Assembly: GCF_001421705.1 (NCBI RefSeq)
Contig: NZ_LMKO01000004.1
Location: forward strand, 1 to 64,000
Length of the DNA stretch: 64,000 bases
Direction of reading: 5' to 3'
From: Xylophilus sp. Leaf220
Lineage (GTDB): Bacteria; Pseudomonadota; Gammaproteobacteria; Burkholderiales; Burkholderiaceae_C
Positions 9,605 through 19,635 of this stretch are shown piece after piece (position 1 is the first letter of the stretch; each line of letters starts with the position of its first letter). The notes beneath the pieces are model-generated. The model made no database searches, was not told where the DNA came from, and worked only from the letters and a program-made list of their open reading frames with translations. The translations under genes were made by a program, and so were the position numbers.

Positions 9605-10122
9605 CAGGGCGTGAGCGTCTTGATCGCCGCCAGGCGCCGCATGATCTGCTGCACCGCGTCGCTCTGCATGTTGCGGTAGATCAGCTGCGCTTCGGCTTCC
9701 TTGGCCAGGGCGAAGGTTTCGTCGTAGCTCTGGTCCTGTTGCAGCAGGATCTCGGTGGAGGGCAGCAGCTCGATGTCGCTCGGGGTCCGCACCCGGAACC
9801 GCACCCGGGTGCGCAGCTGGAACTCGCGCACCTGGCCGCTGGAGTTGTAGCCCAGCACCACCCGCTCGCGCTGGTCCTGCAGGATCTCGAGGATCGCGTC
9901 GGCACTGTCGCGCGCCGCGGCATCGCGGATCACCCGGACCCGGTCGCCGGCTTCCAGGTTGCGTCGCAGCTCGATGCCCAAGGGAGAGCCGGTCGAGAGG
10001 TAGATCGTCGAGAAAGCGAAGTTGGGCGCCTGCCGCAGCTTGAAGCCACAACCCGCCAGGGCGAGGCCGGCCAGCGGCAGGAGAACGAGTGCGCGGCGTT
10101 GCATGGGAGCTTTCAGTTTCAT
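9604..10122 (-). CDS. lptE: LPS-assembly lipoprotein LptE
   Basis: LptE is the outer-membrane lipoprotein that plugs the LptD barrel and delivers LPS to the cell surface. The 172-residue precursor has a lipoprotein signal ending in LAGC near residue 25, directly followed by GFKLRQAPNFAF, the usual start of mature LptE. The segment RDSADAILEILQDQRERVVL is typical of betaproteobacterial members. I used the ATG giving MKLKAPMQRR; the internal ATG seven codons later is also possible. It is 160 bp downstream of leuS and overlaps holA by one base. Confidence 0.92.
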   Translation of the reverse strand: MKLKAPMQRRALVLLPLAGLALAGCGFKLRQAPNFAFSTIYLSTGSPLGIELRRNLEAGDRVRVIRDAAARDSADAILEILQDQRERVVLGYNSSGQVREFQLRTRVRFRVRTPSDIELLPSTEILLQQDQSYDETFALAKEAEAQLIYRNMQSDAVQQIMRRLAAIKTLTP

Positions 10123-10282
10123 GTCGATTTTCAACCCCAACTCAGCATCGTGTGCATCGCCCGCATCCCGCGCCCCATCATCCGGGAACACCGCGGAGCG
10201 GGCTTTGCCGGGCCGCTGGTGTTGCCCCCGGTGAGGGGGTTGGCGTAGCGACACGCAGTGCGCGAAGACTGGGGAAGGTCCA

Positions 10283-12961
10283 TCAGATCACGATGTTGAC
10301 CAGGCGGCCGGGCACGACGATGACTTTCTTGGCCGACGCGCCGGGCGCGAACTTCTGGAAGTCCTCGCAGGCGAGTGCGGCCTTCTCGATCTCGGCCTTG
10401 CCCGCGCCGGCCGGCACGCGCAGCGCGCCGCGCAGCTTGCCGTTGACCTGGAGCATCAGTTCCAGCTCGTCCTGGACCAGGGCCGCGGCATCGACCTGGG
10501 GCCAGGCGGTGTCGAGCAGGTCGCCCAGTGCGGTGGCGTAGCCGAGGTCGGACCACAGGCCGTGGGCGATGTGGGGCGTCGCCGGGTAGAGCACCCGCAG
10601 CAGGATGCCGAAGCCTTCGATCAGCGCCACCTCGGCGCCGGGCGTGCCGACGGCCTTGAAGTCCTCCAGCGCGTTGAGCAGCTTCATCGCGCCGGAGACG
10701 ACGGTGTTGTACTGCATGCGCTGGTAGTCGTAGTCGACCTGCTTGAGCACCGTGTGCACTTCCAGGCGCAAGGCCTTGGCAGCGGGGCCGAATTCGACGT
10801 CCTTCAGGCTGCTGGCCAGCGCGGCGCTTCGGCCTACCGCTTCCAAATCCATAGCACCAAGCTTGGCGCCGAAGTTCCAGACCCGGCGCAGGAAGCGGTA
10901 GCTGCCCTCGACCGCCGCGTCGTTCCACTCGAGCGTGGCTTCGGGCGGCGCGGTGAACATGGTGTAGAGCCGGGCGGTGTCGGCGCCGTACCTGCCGATC
11001 AGCTCCTGCGGGTCGACGCCGTTGTTCTTGGACTTGGACATGGTGCCCACGCCCTCGTAGTCGATGGCGGTGCCGGCCGGCAGCGCGCCGACGGCCTTGA
11101 CCAGCTTCGCGCCGACCACCTTGCCGGTCTCGTCCTGCACATGCTCGACGTCGTGCGGCCAGAAGTACTCCTTGCCGCCCTTGTCCGTGCGGCGCGAGTA
11201 GATGTGGTTGAGCACCATGCCCTGGGTCAGCAGCTTGGTGAAGGGCTCGTCGATCTTCACCAGCCCCAGGTCGCGCATCACCTTGGTCCAGAAGCGGGCG
11301 TAGAGCAGGTGCAGGATCGCGTGCTCGATGCCGCCGATGTACTGGTCCATCGGCATCCAGTATTGCGCGCCGTCGCCGACCATCGCCTGGTCGTTCTTCG
11401 GGTCGCAGTAGCGCATGAAGTACCAGGACGAATCGACGAAGGTGTCCATCGTGTCGGTCTCGCGCCGGGCCGGCTTGCCGCAGACCGGGCAGACGACGCC
11501 GGCGTGGAACGCCTCGGACTTGTGCAGCGGGTTGCCGCTGCCGTCGGGCACCAGGTCGACCGGCAGGACCACCGGCAGGTCGGCCTCGGGCACCGGCACC
11601 GCGCCGTGCTCGTCGCAGTGGATGATCGGGATCGGCGTGCCCCAGTAGCGCTGGCGGGAGACGCCCCAGTCGCGCAGCCGCCAGGTGGTCTTCTTCTCGC
11701 CCAAGCCGCGCACCTGCAGGGCGTGGGCCACCGCATCGACCGCCTCCTGGTAGGGCATGCCGCTGAAGGTGTCGGAGTTGACGGTGACGCCTTCGGTCTT
11801 GTCGGCGTACCAGTCGTGCCAGTGGTGGTAGTCGTAGTGCTCGCCGTCGACCAGCACCACCTGACGGATCGGCAGGCCGTACTTGAGGGCGAAGGCGAAG
11901 TCGCGCTCGTCGTGGGCCGGCACGCCCATCACCGCGCCGTCGCCGTAGTTCATCAGCACGTAGTTGCCGACCCAGACATCGACCGGCTCTTCCATGAACG
12001 GGTGGGTCACCGTCAGGCCGGTGCGCACGCCCTTCTTCTCCTGGGTGGCGAGCTCCGCCTCGGTGGTGCCGCCGGCCTTGCATTCGGCGATGAAGGCGGC
12101 GACCTCGGGGTTGGTCTTGGCCGCATGCAGCGCCAGCGGATGCTCCGGCGCCACCGCGCAGAAGGTCACGCCCATGATGGTGTCGGCGCGGGTGGTGAAG
12201 ACGTACATCCGGCCGTCGCCGATCAGCGCGCCGGTCTCGTCGGCGATCGTGTGCGGGAACGCGAAGCGCACGCCGGTCGACTTGCCGATCCAGTTCTCCT
12301 GCATCAGCTTGACCCGCTCGGGCCAGCCGGGCAGCTGCGTCTGCACATGGCCGAGCAGTTCTTCGGCGTAGTCGGTGATCTTCAGGTAGTAGCCCGGGAT
12401 CTCGCGCTTCTCGACCACCGCGCCGGTGCGCCAGCCCTTGCCGTCGATCACCTGCTCGTTGGCAAGCACCGTCTGGTCGACCGGGTCCCAGTTGACGACC
12501 TGGGTCTTGCGGTAGGCGATGCCCTTCTCGAGCATCTTCAAAAACAGCCACTGGTTCCACTTGTAGTAGGCCGGATCGCAGGTGGCGACCTCGCGCGACC
12601 AGTCGATGGCCAGCCCCATCGCCTGCATCTGCTGCTTCATGTAGGCGATATTGTCGTAGGTCCACTGCGCGGGCGGCACGCCGTTCTTGAGCGCGGCGTT
12701 CTCGGCCGGCAGGCCGAAGGCGTCCCAGCCCATCGGCATCAGGACGTTGTAGCCCTTCATCCGCAGGCTGCGGGTCAGCATGTCGTTGATGGTGTAGTTG
12801 CGCACATGGCCCATGTGCAGCTTGCCGCTGGGGTACGGCAGCATCGAGCAGGCGTAGAACTTCGGGCGCGCGGCGTCCTCGGTCACGCGGTAGGCGTCGG
12901 CGGCGGTCCAGTGGCTCTGCGCGGCGCGCTCGACCTCGGTATGAAGGTATTTGTCTTGCAT
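10283..12961 (-). CDS. leuS: Leucyl-tRNA synthetase
   Basis: LeuS charges tRNA-Leu with leucine and is a class I synthetase with an editing (CP1) domain. The 892-residue length is normal. The HIGH-type motif is HMGHVRNY, in [18 protein letters not shown] near residue 50, and the KMSKS-type motif is [12 protein letters not shown], with the first lysine replaced by threonine. Editing-domain sequence such as [14 protein letters not shown] is present. The start [18 protein letters not shown] fits the family; an extension to 13027 is unconserved. It is the central gene of the dapB-exbBD-leuS-lptE-holA run. Confidence 0.97.
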   Translation of the reverse strand: MQDKYLHTEVERAAQSHWTAADAYRVTEDAARPKFYACSMLPYPSGKLHMGHVRNYTINDMLTRSLRMKGYNVLMPMGWDAFGLPAENAALKNGVPPAQWTYDNIAYMKQQMQAMGLAIDWSREVATCDPAYYKWNQWLFLKMLEKGIAYRKTQVVNWDPVDQTVLANEQVIDGKGWRTGAVVEKREIPGYYLKITDYAEELLGHVQTQLPGWPERVKLMQENWIGKSTGVRFAFPHTIADETGALIGDGRMYVFTTRADTIMGVTFCAVAPEHPLALHAAKTNPEVAAFIAECKAGGTTEAELATQEKKGVRTGLTVTHPFMEEPVDVWVGNYVLMNYGDGAVMGVPAHDERDFAFALKYGLPIRQVVLVDGEHYDYHHWHDWYADKTEGVTVNSDTFSGMPYQEAVDAVAHALQVRGLGEKKTTWRLRDWGVSRQRYWGTPIPIIHCDEHGAVPVPEADLPVVLPVDLVPDGSGNPLHKSEAFHAGVVCPVCGKPARRETDTMDTFVDSSWYFMRYCDPKNDQAMVGDGAQYWMPMDQYIGGIEHAILHLLYARFWTKVMRDLGLVKIDEPFTKLLTQGMVLNHIYSRRTDKGGKEYFWPHDVEHVQDETGKVVGAKLVKAVGALPAGTAIDYEGVGTMSKSKNNGVDPQELIGRYGADTARLYTMFTAPPEATLEWNDAAVEGSYRFLRRVWNFGAKLGAMDLEAVGRSAALASSLKDVEFGPAAKALRLEVHTVLKQVDYDYQRMQYNTVVSGAMKLLNALEDFKAVGTPGAEVALIEGFGILLRVLYPATPHIAHGLWSDLGYATALGDLLDTAWPQVDAAALVQDELELMLQVNGKLRGALRVPAGAGKAEIEKAALACEDFQKFAPGASAKKVIVVPGRLVNIVI

Positions 12962-13046
12962 GGAAGCTGGAGGATTCGGCGCCTGCCGGGACGGCAATGC
13001 GCGGCCCCGCCGCGGGGCGACGAGCAACGACGGGATTTTAGGGGGC

Positions 13047-13490
13047 TTACCCGCCGGTGGCGGGTGCGGGTGCGGCGGGCGCCGGCTCGGCCATGAAGCC
13101 GATGCGGGTCAGGCCGGCCTTCTGGGCCAGGCCCATCACCTCGACCACCCGGCCGTAGGGCACGCCCGCATCGGCGCGCAGCTGCAGTTCGGTCTGGGCG
13201 TTGGCGCGCATCGCCGCGGCGAAGCGGGCCGCCAGGGCCGGGTCGTCGGCGGGCTGGTCGACCAGGAAGGCCTTGCCGGCCTTGTCGATCACCACCACCA
13301 CCGGCGCCTCGACCGTGGCCGGCGCGGCCGAGGCGGCCTGCGGCAGATCGAGGCGGATGCTGCTGGCCAGCAGCGGCGCGGTCAGCAGGAAGATCACCAC
13401 CAGCACCAGCATCACGTCCACCAGGGGCGTGACGTTGATCTCGCTGATCGGCCCGCCGGAGGCGTTGCGGTCGAGTCGTCCGAAGGCCAT
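13047..13490 (-). CDS. exbD: ExbD/TolR family biopolymer transport protein
   Basis: The 147-residue product is an ExbD/TolR-type accessory of a proton-driven motor that energises TonB or Tol systems. It has a short cytosolic start ending [21 protein letters not shown], one membrane segment (about residues 20-42) containing the conserved Asp in PLVDVMLV, and a periplasmic domain. It follows exbB with a 9-bp gap. ExbD and TolR cannot be separated firmly by reading. No tonB or tol gene is adjacent, but linkage to leuS and dapB is usual in this bacterial group. Confidence 0.9.
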   Translation of the reverse strand: MAFGRLDRNASGGPISEINVTPLVDVMLVLVVIFLLTAPLLASSIRLDLPQAASAAPATVEAPVVVVIDKAGKAFLVDQPADDPALAARFAAAMRANAQTELQLRADAGVPYGRVVEVMGLAQKAGLTRIGFMAEPAPAAPAPATGG

Positions 13491-13499
13491 GGCGTGCGC

Positions 13500-14153
13500 C
13501 TAGGAGCCGGCGGCCACGGTGCCGGGCAGGTCGCGCAGGTCCTGCGCGAAGCCTTCGAGCTCGGCCTCGATCCGCGCGATGCGGCGGCCGAAGAGGTTGT
13601 AGGCCAGCACCGCCGGAATCGCGACCGCCAGGCCGGCGGCCGTCATCACCAGGGCCTCGCCCACCGGGCCGGCGATCCGCTCGATGGTGATCTGGCCAGC
13701 GCCGGCGATATCGACCAGCGCATGGTGGATGCCCCAGACGGTGCCGAGCAGCCCGATGAAGGGCGCCACCGCGCCGATGGTCGCCAGCAGCACCTGGCCG
13801 AACTGCAGCCGGACCGAGGCGGCCTGCAACGCGCCGCGCAGCACCCGGGTGCGCTGCTGCGAACTGTCGCCGGCATGCGCCAGCGTGGCACCGGCCATCG
13901 GTGCGCCGAGCGCCGCCAGGAAGGGCGTGACCAGCGCGTGCCGGTCGAAGGCCGGGGCCGCGCCCCGCGCCGCATCGAGCGTGGGCGACTGCCAGACGCA
14001 GGCCACGGTGCGGACCACGTCGCCGCCGGCGCGCCGCAGCATCCAGGCCTTCCAGGCGATCACCACCCAGCTGGCCACCGACAGCACCAGCAAGGACAGG
14101 GCCACGCTGCGCGACACGGTGTCGCCCTGGGCCAGAAAACGTGCGATTCCCAT
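13500..14153 (-). CDS. exbB: ExbB/TolQ/MotA family proton channel protein
   Basis: This 217-residue inner-membrane protein is the ExbB/TolQ partner of the preceding ExbD. It has an N-terminal membrane segment, a cytosolic loop, and two further segments; LLGTVWGIHHALV and the VGEALVMTAAGLAVAIPAVL helix are the family's proton-channel signature. It lies 19 bp after dapB and 9 bp before exbD on the same strand, so one transcript is likely. Confidence 0.9.
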   Translation of the reverse strand: MGIARFLAQGDTVSRSVALSLLVLSVASWVVIAWKAWMLRRAGGDVVRTVACVWQSPTLDAARGAAPAFDRHALVTPFLAALGAPMAGATLAHAGDSSQQRTRVLRGALQAASVRLQFGQVLLATIGAVAPFIGLLGTVWGIHHALVDIAGAGQITIERIAGPVGEALVMTAAGLAVAIPAVLAYNLFGRRIARIEAELEGFAQDLRDLPGTVAAGS

Positions 14154-14172
14154 TTTTTAAGCTCCTGCCGCG

Positions 14173-15003
14173 TCAGCCCTGCAGGCCCAGTACGTCGAAC
14201 ATGTCGAACAGGCCGCTCTCGTGCCCGGCCAGGAAGCGCGCCGCCCGCAGGCTGCCCTGCGCATAGGTCGAGCGGCTCGCCGACTTGTGGGTGATCTCGA
14301 TGCGCTCGCCGGTGCCGGCGAACAGCACCGTGTGGTCGCCGACGATGTCGCCGCCGCGGATCGTCGCGAAGCCGATCGAGGACGGGTCGCGCTCGCCGGT
14401 CACGCCCTCGCGGGCGTAGACCGCGCACTCCTCGAGCGAGCGGCCCAGCGCGCCGGCGATCACCTCGCCCATCTTCAGCGCGGTGCCCGAGGGCGCATCC
14501 ACCTTGTGGCGGTGGTGGGCCTCGACGATCTCGATGTCGTAGCCGGTGGAGAGCGCCTTGGCCGCCATCTCGAGCAGCTTCAGGGTGACGTTGACGCCGA
14601 CGCTCATGTTGGGCGCCATCACGATCGGGATCTGCTGCGCGGCCGAGCCGATGTCGGCCTTCTGCGCTGCGGTGAAGCCGGTGGTGCCGATCACCAGCGC
14701 CACGCCGCGCTCGCGGCAGGCGGCCAGGTGGGCCATCGTGCCTTCGGGGCGGGTGAAGTCGATCAGCACGTCGGCGTCGGCGATCGCGGTGGCGATGTCG
14801 GCGGTGATCGCGATGCCGCTGGCGGTGCCGAGGAAGGCCGAGGCGTCGGAGGCGATCGCGGGGCTCGAGGGGACGTCGAGCGCACCGGCCAGCACGCAGT
14901 CGCCGGACGCGCGCACCGCTTCGATCAGCATGCGGCCCATGCGGCCCGAGGCGCCGGCGATCGCCACGCGGATGGGTTGAGGGGAAGAAGGCAACGCACT
15001 CAT
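14173..15003 (-). CDS. dapB: 4-hydroxy-tetrahydrodipicolinate reductase
   Basis: DapB reduces the product of DapA with NAD(P)H in lysine and diaminopimelate synthesis. The 276-residue protein has the nucleotide-binding loop [16 protein letters not shown], the GTTGFTAAQ segment, and the catalytic motif [20 protein letters not shown]. Length and domain order are normal. It lies 82 bp after bamE and 19 bp before exbB on the minus strand. Confidence 0.96.
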   Translation of the reverse strand: MSALPSSPQPIRVAIAGASGRMGRMLIEAVRASGDCVLAGALDVPSSPAIASDASAFLGTASGIAITADIATAIADADVLIDFTRPEGTMAHLAACRERGVALVIGTTGFTAAQKADIGSAAQQIPIVMAPNMSVGVNVTLKLLEMAAKALSTGYDIEIVEAHHRHKVDAPSGTALKMGEVIAGALGRSLEECAVYAREGVTGERDPSSIGFATIRGGDIVGDHTVLFAGTGERIEITHKSASRSTYAQGSLRAARFLAGHESGLFDMFDVLGLQG

Positions 15004-15085
15004 GCGAAATCCTGAAAGAGAGATATCGGGAACCGTACGGCGACGGCGGCAGGACCGCCGTTCGCGGCCCGCCGGGCGCCGCGGA

Positions 15086-15643
15086 TCAGGGCCGAGCGTC
15101 GAGCGACGGGTAGCGGGTCGGCAGCGGCGGCTCGGCCGCTTCGGAGGTGGCCGATTCGGGCTTGGGCGCCTTGGGGCCGGGGAATTTCTTCAGCTGGTCC
15201 TCGGTCGCCTCCAGCACCGGCACCTTGCCGGAGGCCCGGTTGCGTGTGTCGAGCGATGCGACGAAGTCGGCCTCGCTCGGCATCTCGTCGCCCTCGAAGC
15301 GCTCCAGCAGGTCGTTCTTGAAGAACAGGCTGAGTTTGCGCGGCTGGGCTTCGACGCCCGGGCGCTTGATGGTGAAGACGTAGTCCCAGCGGTCGGCATG
15401 GAACACGCTGGTCATGAGCGGGGTGCCGAGCACCTCGCGCACCTGCAGCCGGCTCATGCCGTTCTGCAGCGCGGCGACCTGCTCCTTGGAGACGAAATTG
15501 CCCTGCACCACCTCGATCTTGTAGGGCGTGATCACGCTCGCGATGCGATTGCTCGCGCTGTCGAAAGAGCCGCAGGCCGGCAGGACGACGCACGCTGCAG
15601 CGGCTGCGCCGGCAAGCGCGACGCGTCGGAAAAGATCAGGCAT
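15086..15643 (-). CDS. bamE: Outer-membrane protein assembly factor BamE
   Basis: BamE (SmpA/OmlA) is a small outer-membrane lipoprotein of the BAM complex, which inserts beta-barrel proteins. The 185-residue precursor has a signal peptide with lipobox LPAC (Cys near residue 24). The domain matches: [35 protein letters not shown], and [13 protein letters not shown] proline-rich tail of about 50 residues follows. It is divergent from fur, the usual arrangement in Burkholderiales. Confidence 0.93.
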   Translation of the reverse strand: MPDLFRRVALAGAAAAACVVLPACGSFDSASNRIASVITPYKIEVVQGNFVSKEQVAALQNGMSRLQVREVLGTPLMTSVFHADRWDYVFTIKRPGVEAQPRKLSLFFKNDLLERFEGDEMPSEADFVASLDTRNRASGKVPVLEATEDQLKKFPGPKAPKPESATSEAAEPPLPTRYPSLDARP

Positions 15644-15778
15644 GTCTGGAGGTGCTGGCGATATGATCGAACCATTGTAGATGCAGGCCACGCCCGGCCC
15701 TGGCCGCAGCGCCCTGCAGACGCCCGCGCGGCCTCTGCGCACCGAACCCGAACCGACTGCCTTGGAGACCTGCAGCCC
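15644..15778. promoter_or_regulatory. bamE-fur divergent promoter region
   Basis: This 135-bp gap must hold promoters for both bamE (minus) and fur (plus). It contains an A/T-rich block around 15657-15680 (GATATGATCGAACCATTGTAG) usable as -10 sequence. I see no convincing Fur box. A GGAG ribosome site lies about 10 nt before the fur ATG. Confidence 0.4.
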
Positions 15779-16210
15779 ATGCCCACCAACATCGACGACC
15801 TGAAGAGCACCGGACTCAAAGCCACGCTGCCCCGCCTGAAGATCCTGGAGATTTTCCAGAAGAGCATCGAGCGCCACCTGACCGCGGAAGACGTGTTCCG
15901 GGTGCTGCTGGAGGAGCGATCCGACATCGGCCTGGCCACCGTCTACCGGGTGCTGACCCAGTTCGAGCAGGCCGGCATCCTGAGCCGCCGCCATTTCGAA
16001 GGCGGCAAGGCGGTCTACGAGCTTAACGAGGGCGAGCACCACGACCACCTGATCTGCACCACCACCGGCAAGGTCGAGGAATTCCACGACGCCGAGATCG
16101 AGAAGCGTCTGCAGGCCATCGCCAAGGCCCGCGGCTGGGTGCTGCAGGACCACACGGTGATCCTGTTCGGCCTGTCGCCGGACGCTGCCGCCAAGCAGAC
16201 GCAGCGCTGA
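15779..16210 (+). CDS. fur: Ferric uptake regulator Fur
   Basis: Fur represses iron-uptake genes when bound to Fe2+. The 143-residue protein has the winged-helix DNA-binding domain ([29 protein letters not shown]) and the metal-binding segment [20 protein letters not shown]. Where E. coli Fur has a CxxC zinc pair, this one keeps only the first cysteine (LICTTTG); the second is Thr. I recall the same in other betaproteobacterial Fur proteins, so it is probably functional. It is divergent from bamE and convergent with hprK. Confidence 0.95.
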   Translation: MPTNIDDLKSTGLKATLPRLKILEIFQKSIERHLTAEDVFRVLLEERSDIGLATVYRVLTQFEQAGILSRRHFEGGKAVYELNEGEHHDHLICTTTGKVEEFHDAEIEKRLQAIAKARGWVLQDHTVILFGLSPDAAAKQTQR

Positions 16211-16245
16211 GGCCGCCGCCGTACGGATTACGGCGCAAACCGTTG

Positions 16246-16268
16246 CTGCGCGATCGGGCCGCGCAGCA
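16246..16268. terminator. Hairpin between convergent fur and hprK
   Basis: GCTGCGCG (16246-16253) pairs with CGCGCAGC (16261-16268) around a 7-nt loop in the 75-bp gap between the two convergent genes. There is no T tract on either side. It could act as a bidirectional 3' end or simply block processive RNases. Confidence 0.45.
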
Positions 16269-16285
16269 GGATCGCCCCCGCTGTC

Positions 16286-17242
16286 TCAGTCGGGCTCGCC
16301 GCGTTCCATGGCGCGCTGGTGGCGCTCCACGAATTCCTGATACGTGTCAATCCCACGCAGCTGCAGGATGGTGTTGCGCACCGCCGCCTCGACCAGCACG
16401 GCGATGTTGCGGCCTGCCACCACCTGGATCACCGCCTTGCGCACCGGCACCGCCAGCACGTCCTGGGTCAGGGGCTCGTACGGCAGGCGCTCGTATTCCC
16501 GCTCCATCGTCTCCTTGCGGACCAGGTGCACGATCAGCTTCAGCCGCATCTTCCGGCGCACCGCCGTCTCGCCGAAGATCGCGCGAATATCCAGCAGGCC
16601 GATACCGCGCACTTCCAGCAGGTTCTGCAGCAGTTCGGGGCAGCGGCCCTCGATCGTCGCCTGGTTGATCCGGTAGAGATCGACCGCATCGTCGGCCACC
16701 AGGCCGTTGCCGCGCGAGATCAGCTCCAGCCCCAGTTCGCTCTTGCCCAGGCCGGATTCGCCGGTGATCATCACGCCCAGGCCCAGGATGTCCATGAACA
16801 CGCCGTGCATCGTGACCCGGTCGGCGAAGTGCTTCGACAGGTAGGCGCGCAGCACGTCGATGACGAAGGCCGCCGACTCGTGGGTGGCGAACATCGGTAT
16901 CTGCGCCCGCTCGCACATCGACACCAGCGCGTCGGGCGCGGTCTGGCCGTCGGTGATGATCAGCACCGGCGGCTCCAGTGTCACGATGCGGGCGATGCGG
17001 CGGGCGCAGTCCTCGGCCGTGGCGTTGGTCAGGTAGGCGATCTCGCGCTCGCCCAGGATCTGCACCCGGTACGGGTGGATGTAGTTGAGGTAGCCGACCA
17101 GGTCGGCGCCCGAGCGTGCGGCGGATACCGCCACCGCCTCGAAGCTGCGCTCCGACGCGCCCAGGCCGGCCATCCACTCCCAGCGCAGCGAGCCGCGGAA
17201 TTCCTCGAACAGGGCGTCGGCACTGACGACGGTGGGTTTCAA
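16286..17242 (-). CDS. hprK: HPr kinase/phosphorylase
   Basis: HprK phosphorylates and dephosphorylates a serine of HPr, linking carbon status to the PTS. The 318-residue protein has an N-terminal HprK domain, the Walker A loop [11 protein letters not shown] near residue 155, and the signature [14 protein letters not shown]. In proteobacteria without a sugar PTS it works on an HPr of the nitrogen-related PTS; its partner PtsN is 44 bp upstream on the same strand. ptsH and ptsI are not in the window. Confidence 0.95.
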   Translation of the reverse strand: MKPTVVSADALFEEFRGSLRWEWMAGLGASERSFEAVAVSAARSGADLVGYLNYIHPYRVQILGEREIAYLTNATAEDCARRIARIVTLEPPVLIITDGQTAPDALVSMCERAQIPMFATHESAAFVIDVLRAYLSKHFADRVTMHGVFMDILGLGVMITGESGLGKSELGLELISRGNGLVADDAVDLYRINQATIEGRCPELLQNLLEVRGIGLLDIRAIFGETAVRRKMRLKLIVHLVRKETMEREYERLPYEPLTQDVLAVPVRKAVIQVVAGRNIAVLVEAAVRNTILQLRGIDTYQEFVERHQRAMERGEPD

Positions 17243-17286
17243 GCGGTCGGGCCGGTGGCGAAGACGTCAGGAAGAAGGAAGCCGGC

Positions 17287-17754
17287 TCAGGCGACCTGGG
17301 TCGATTGCCAGGCGCTGATGATCGCGTGCAGTTCGGCCGCGTCGACGCAGGTCTTGATCTTCTCGCGCAGGGGCGCGTCGCTCAGCAGTTCGGCGATCTC
17401 GGAGAGGATCTCGAGGTGCTTCTGCGTGGCCGCCTCGGGCACCAGCAGGAAGATGAGAAGCGCCACCGCCCGCTCGTCCGGCGCATCGAAGCCGATCGGC
17501 TGGGCCAGCTGGAACACCGCGGCCATCGGCGCCTTCAGGCCCTTGATGCGTCCGTGGGGAATCGCCACACCGTGGCCCAGGCCGGTCGAGCCGAGACGCT
17601 CGCGGGCGAAGAGGCTGTCGGTGATGAGCGCACGGCTCAGGCCGTGCAGCTCTTCGAAAAGAAGTCCCGCCTCTTCGAATGCACGCTTCTTGCTGGTGGC
17701 GTCTACGCTCACGAGCACTTGAGCGGCCGGCAATATGGAGGCGAGACGATTCAT
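17287..17754 (-). CDS. ptsN: Nitrogen-PTS EIIA protein PtsN
   Basis: PtsN is the EIIA-Ntr protein, phosphorylated on histidine by the PTS-Ntr phosphorelay, with regulatory roles including K+ transport in enterics. The 155-residue product carries the phosphorylation-site segment GHGVAIPHGRIKG and the FLLVPEAATQKHLEIL stretch typical of the family. The start at 17754 gives MNRLASILPAAQV. It sits between hpf and hprK on one strand. A Kup K+ transporter is encoded elsewhere in this window, but no direct link can be read from sequence. Confidence 0.94.
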   Translation of the reverse strand: MNRLASILPAAQVLVSVDATSKKRAFEEAGLLFEELHGLSRALITDSLFARERLGSTGLGHGVAIPHGRIKGLKAPMAAVFQLAQPIGFDAPDERAVALLIFLLVPEAATQKHLEILSEIAELLSDAPLREKIKTCVDAAELHAIISAWQSTQVA

Positions 17755-17854
17755 GGTGTGAGGGCGGATTATGCACATTGCACTGCAACAATCCACCCCC
17801 GGGGCCGCACGGCTGGCGCAGGCGCGCAACAGCCGGGGCCGACACGGCGCAGGC

Positions 17855-18184
17855 TCACATCAGCCGCTTGGGCGCCGCGTGGTGATGGTCCTGGACACGG
17901 TCCTTGTGGCGGACCACCTGGCGATCGAGCTTGTCGACGAGTTCGTCGACGGCGGCGTACAGATCCGCATGGGCGCACTCGGCGAACATGCTGCTGCCCT
18001 TCACGTTGATGTTGCATTCGGCGCGTTGGCGTCCCTGCTTTTCCTTTTGCTTCTCCACACTGAGCAGGACCTTGACGTCGACCACCTGGTCGAAGTGCCG
18101 CGAGATCCTGTCCATCTTGGCCGTCACGTACTCGTGCAGGGCGGGGGTGACATCAAGGTGATGACCGCTGATCGTCAGATTCAT
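17855..18184 (-). CDS. hpf: Ribosome hibernation-promoting factor, short form
   Basis: HPF binds the 30S subunit in stationary phase and promotes ribosome dimers. The 109-residue protein is the short form; the long form's C-terminal dimerisation domain is absent. It begins [20 protein letters not shown] and contains [20 protein letters not shown] and [25 protein letters not shown] ribosome site lies 8 nt before the ATG. In many proteobacteria rpoN directly precedes hpf; here a 464-bp non-coding gap and then corA lie upstream. Confidence 0.94.
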   Translation of the reverse strand: MNLTISGHHLDVTPALHEYVTAKMDRISRHFDQVVDVKVLLSVEKQKEKQGRQRAECNINVKGSSMFAECAHADLYAAVDELVDKLDRQVVRHKDRVQDHHHAAPKRLM

Positions 18185-18648
18185 AAGTAGCCTCCAGGAA
18201 AACAAACTCCAGTGGAAATGACCGCCTTTCGGGGGCGGAACGAACTCATGTGTGCCGGCAAATCCATGATGCGCCCCGGTCCGGCAGAAATCAATCGCGA
18301 ACGGCTTCGCAAGCGGCGCCGTGCAGCGCCAAGCCTTTGATATTCAACGCGATTTTGCGGTTTTCACGGGAATGTAAAAAACCGCGGTAGCCACGGAATG
18401 CGGGCCAATACCCGATGCGGAAGCGGGGTTGCCCCGTACCGCGGCCGGTGGCGCGCGCAGGCACCGCTTCGGGGCGCCGGCGAATGCTGCAGTGCCATAA
18501 TCCCGGCCTGACTTTTTCAGACACAAGCACCTTGGAATCCCTTCCCAGTCGGTAGCTTTCAACTCCAGTGGCGCGCCCTGCGCGGCCGGGGGTTGGAAGC
18601 CTGCCCCCGCCCCCACAAGACCGATGCAACCCGCCACGGGAGTTCGCC
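18185..18648. other. Non-coding gap between hpf and corA
   Basis: This 464-bp gap holds the divergent leaders of hpf (minus) and corA (plus). The hpf leader has a small CCGCC/GGCGG hairpin near 18222-18240. A second stem of 8 bp, GCGGTTTT (18357-18364) with AAAACCGC (18378-18385), lies in the middle. CATAAT at 18496-18501 could be a corA -10 box but has no clear -35. I found no credible reading frame and no trace of rpoN. Confidence 0.55.
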
Positions 18649-19635
18649 ATGCTCAACATTTTTTCGCTCGTCAACGGCCGGCTCGTCCAGGAAGAGATCG
18701 AGTCGCTCGAAGAGCTCACCCGGTTCCAGCCGATCTGGGTCGACCTGGAAGCGCCCACGCCCGAAGAGAAACGCTGGATCAAGCACCACTACGCCCTGTC
18801 GATCCCCGAGGATGCGACCGGCGAGGACATCGAGGAATCGGCCCGCTTCTACGAGGAAGACAACGGCGACCTGCATGTCCGCAGCGACTTCCTGATCGAC
18901 GACGACGAGGAGCCGCGCTCGGTGCGGGTGGCCTTCATCCTCAACCAGTACAACGGCGGCAACAAGAGCCGCGGCGTGCTGTTCACCATCCACGACGAGG
19001 ACGTGCCCACCTTCCGCCTGCTGCGGATGCGCGCCCGCCGCGCGCCCGGCCTGATCGAGGACGCGAAGGACGTGCTGCTGAAGCTGTTCGACGCCGACGC
19101 CGAATACTCGGCCGACACGCTCGAGAACATCTACGAGGCGCTGGAGAAGGCCAGCACGATGGTGCTGTCGGGCGAGGTGACCGACGAGCTGGCCGGCAAG
19201 GTGCTGGGCGCCATCGCGCGGCAGGAAGACCTGAACGGCCGCATCCGCCGCAACGTGATGGACACCCGCCGCGCGGTGAGCTTCATGATGCGCAGCAAAA
19301 TGCTCAACGCCGAGCAGTTCGAGGAGGCGCGCCAGATCCTGCGCGACATCGAGTCGCTCGACAACCACACCGCCTTCCTGTTCGACAAGATCAACTTCCT
19401 GATGGACGCGACGGTCGGCTTCATCAACATCAACCAGAACAAGATCATCAAGATCTTCTCGGTGGCCTCGGTCGCGCTGCTGCCGCCGACGCTGATCGCC
19501 AGCATCTACGGGATGAACTTCAAGTACATGCCGGAGCTGGACTGGACGCTGGGGTATCCGTACGTGCTGGCGCTGATGGTGACCAGCGCCGTCGGCCCCA
19601 TGTGGTACTTCCGCCGCCGCGGCTGGCTTGGGTGA
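18649..19635 (+). CDS. corA: Magnesium/cobalt transporter CorA
   Basis: CorA is a pentameric inner-membrane Mg2+ channel. The 328-residue product has a long cytosolic domain and two C-terminal membrane helices joined by the selectivity motif YGMNFKYMPEL. The helix before it, KIIKIFSVASVALLPPTLIA, is typical. The start at 18649 gives MLNIFSLVNGRL; an upstream frame from 18568 is proline-rich and unlike the family. Its stop codon lies inside a long palindromic repeat, and it converges on the nucleosidase gene. Confidence 0.95.
   Translation: MLNIFSLVNGRLVQEEIESLEELTRFQPIWVDLEAPTPEEKRWIKHHYALSIPEDATGEDIEESARFYEEDNGDLHVRSDFLIDDDEEPRSVRVAFILNQYNGGNKSRGVLFTIHDEDVPTFRLLRMRARRAPGLIEDAKDVLLKLFDADAEYSADTLENIYEALEKASTMVLSGEVTDELAGKVLGAIARQEDLNGRIRRNVMDTRRAVSFMMRSKMLNAEQFEEARQILRDIESLDNHTAFLFDKINFLMDATVGFININQNKIIKIFSVASVALLPPTLIASIYGMNFKYMPELDWTLGYPYVLALMVTSAVGPMWYFRRRGWLG

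Noticed and set aside
10283-12961. Loss of the first Lys in the LeuS KMSKS motif as a sign of inactivation
   Set aside because: The rest of the motif and the domains are intact, there is only one leuS here, and I believe the change is common in relatives.
10562-13096. Large plus-strand open frame opposite leuS
   Set aside because: It is His-, Val- and Arg-rich antisense sequence of leuS with no domain or ribosome site.
15644-15778. Fur box for autoregulation of fur
   Set aside because: No 19-bp match close to GATAATGATAATCATTATC is visible in the gap.
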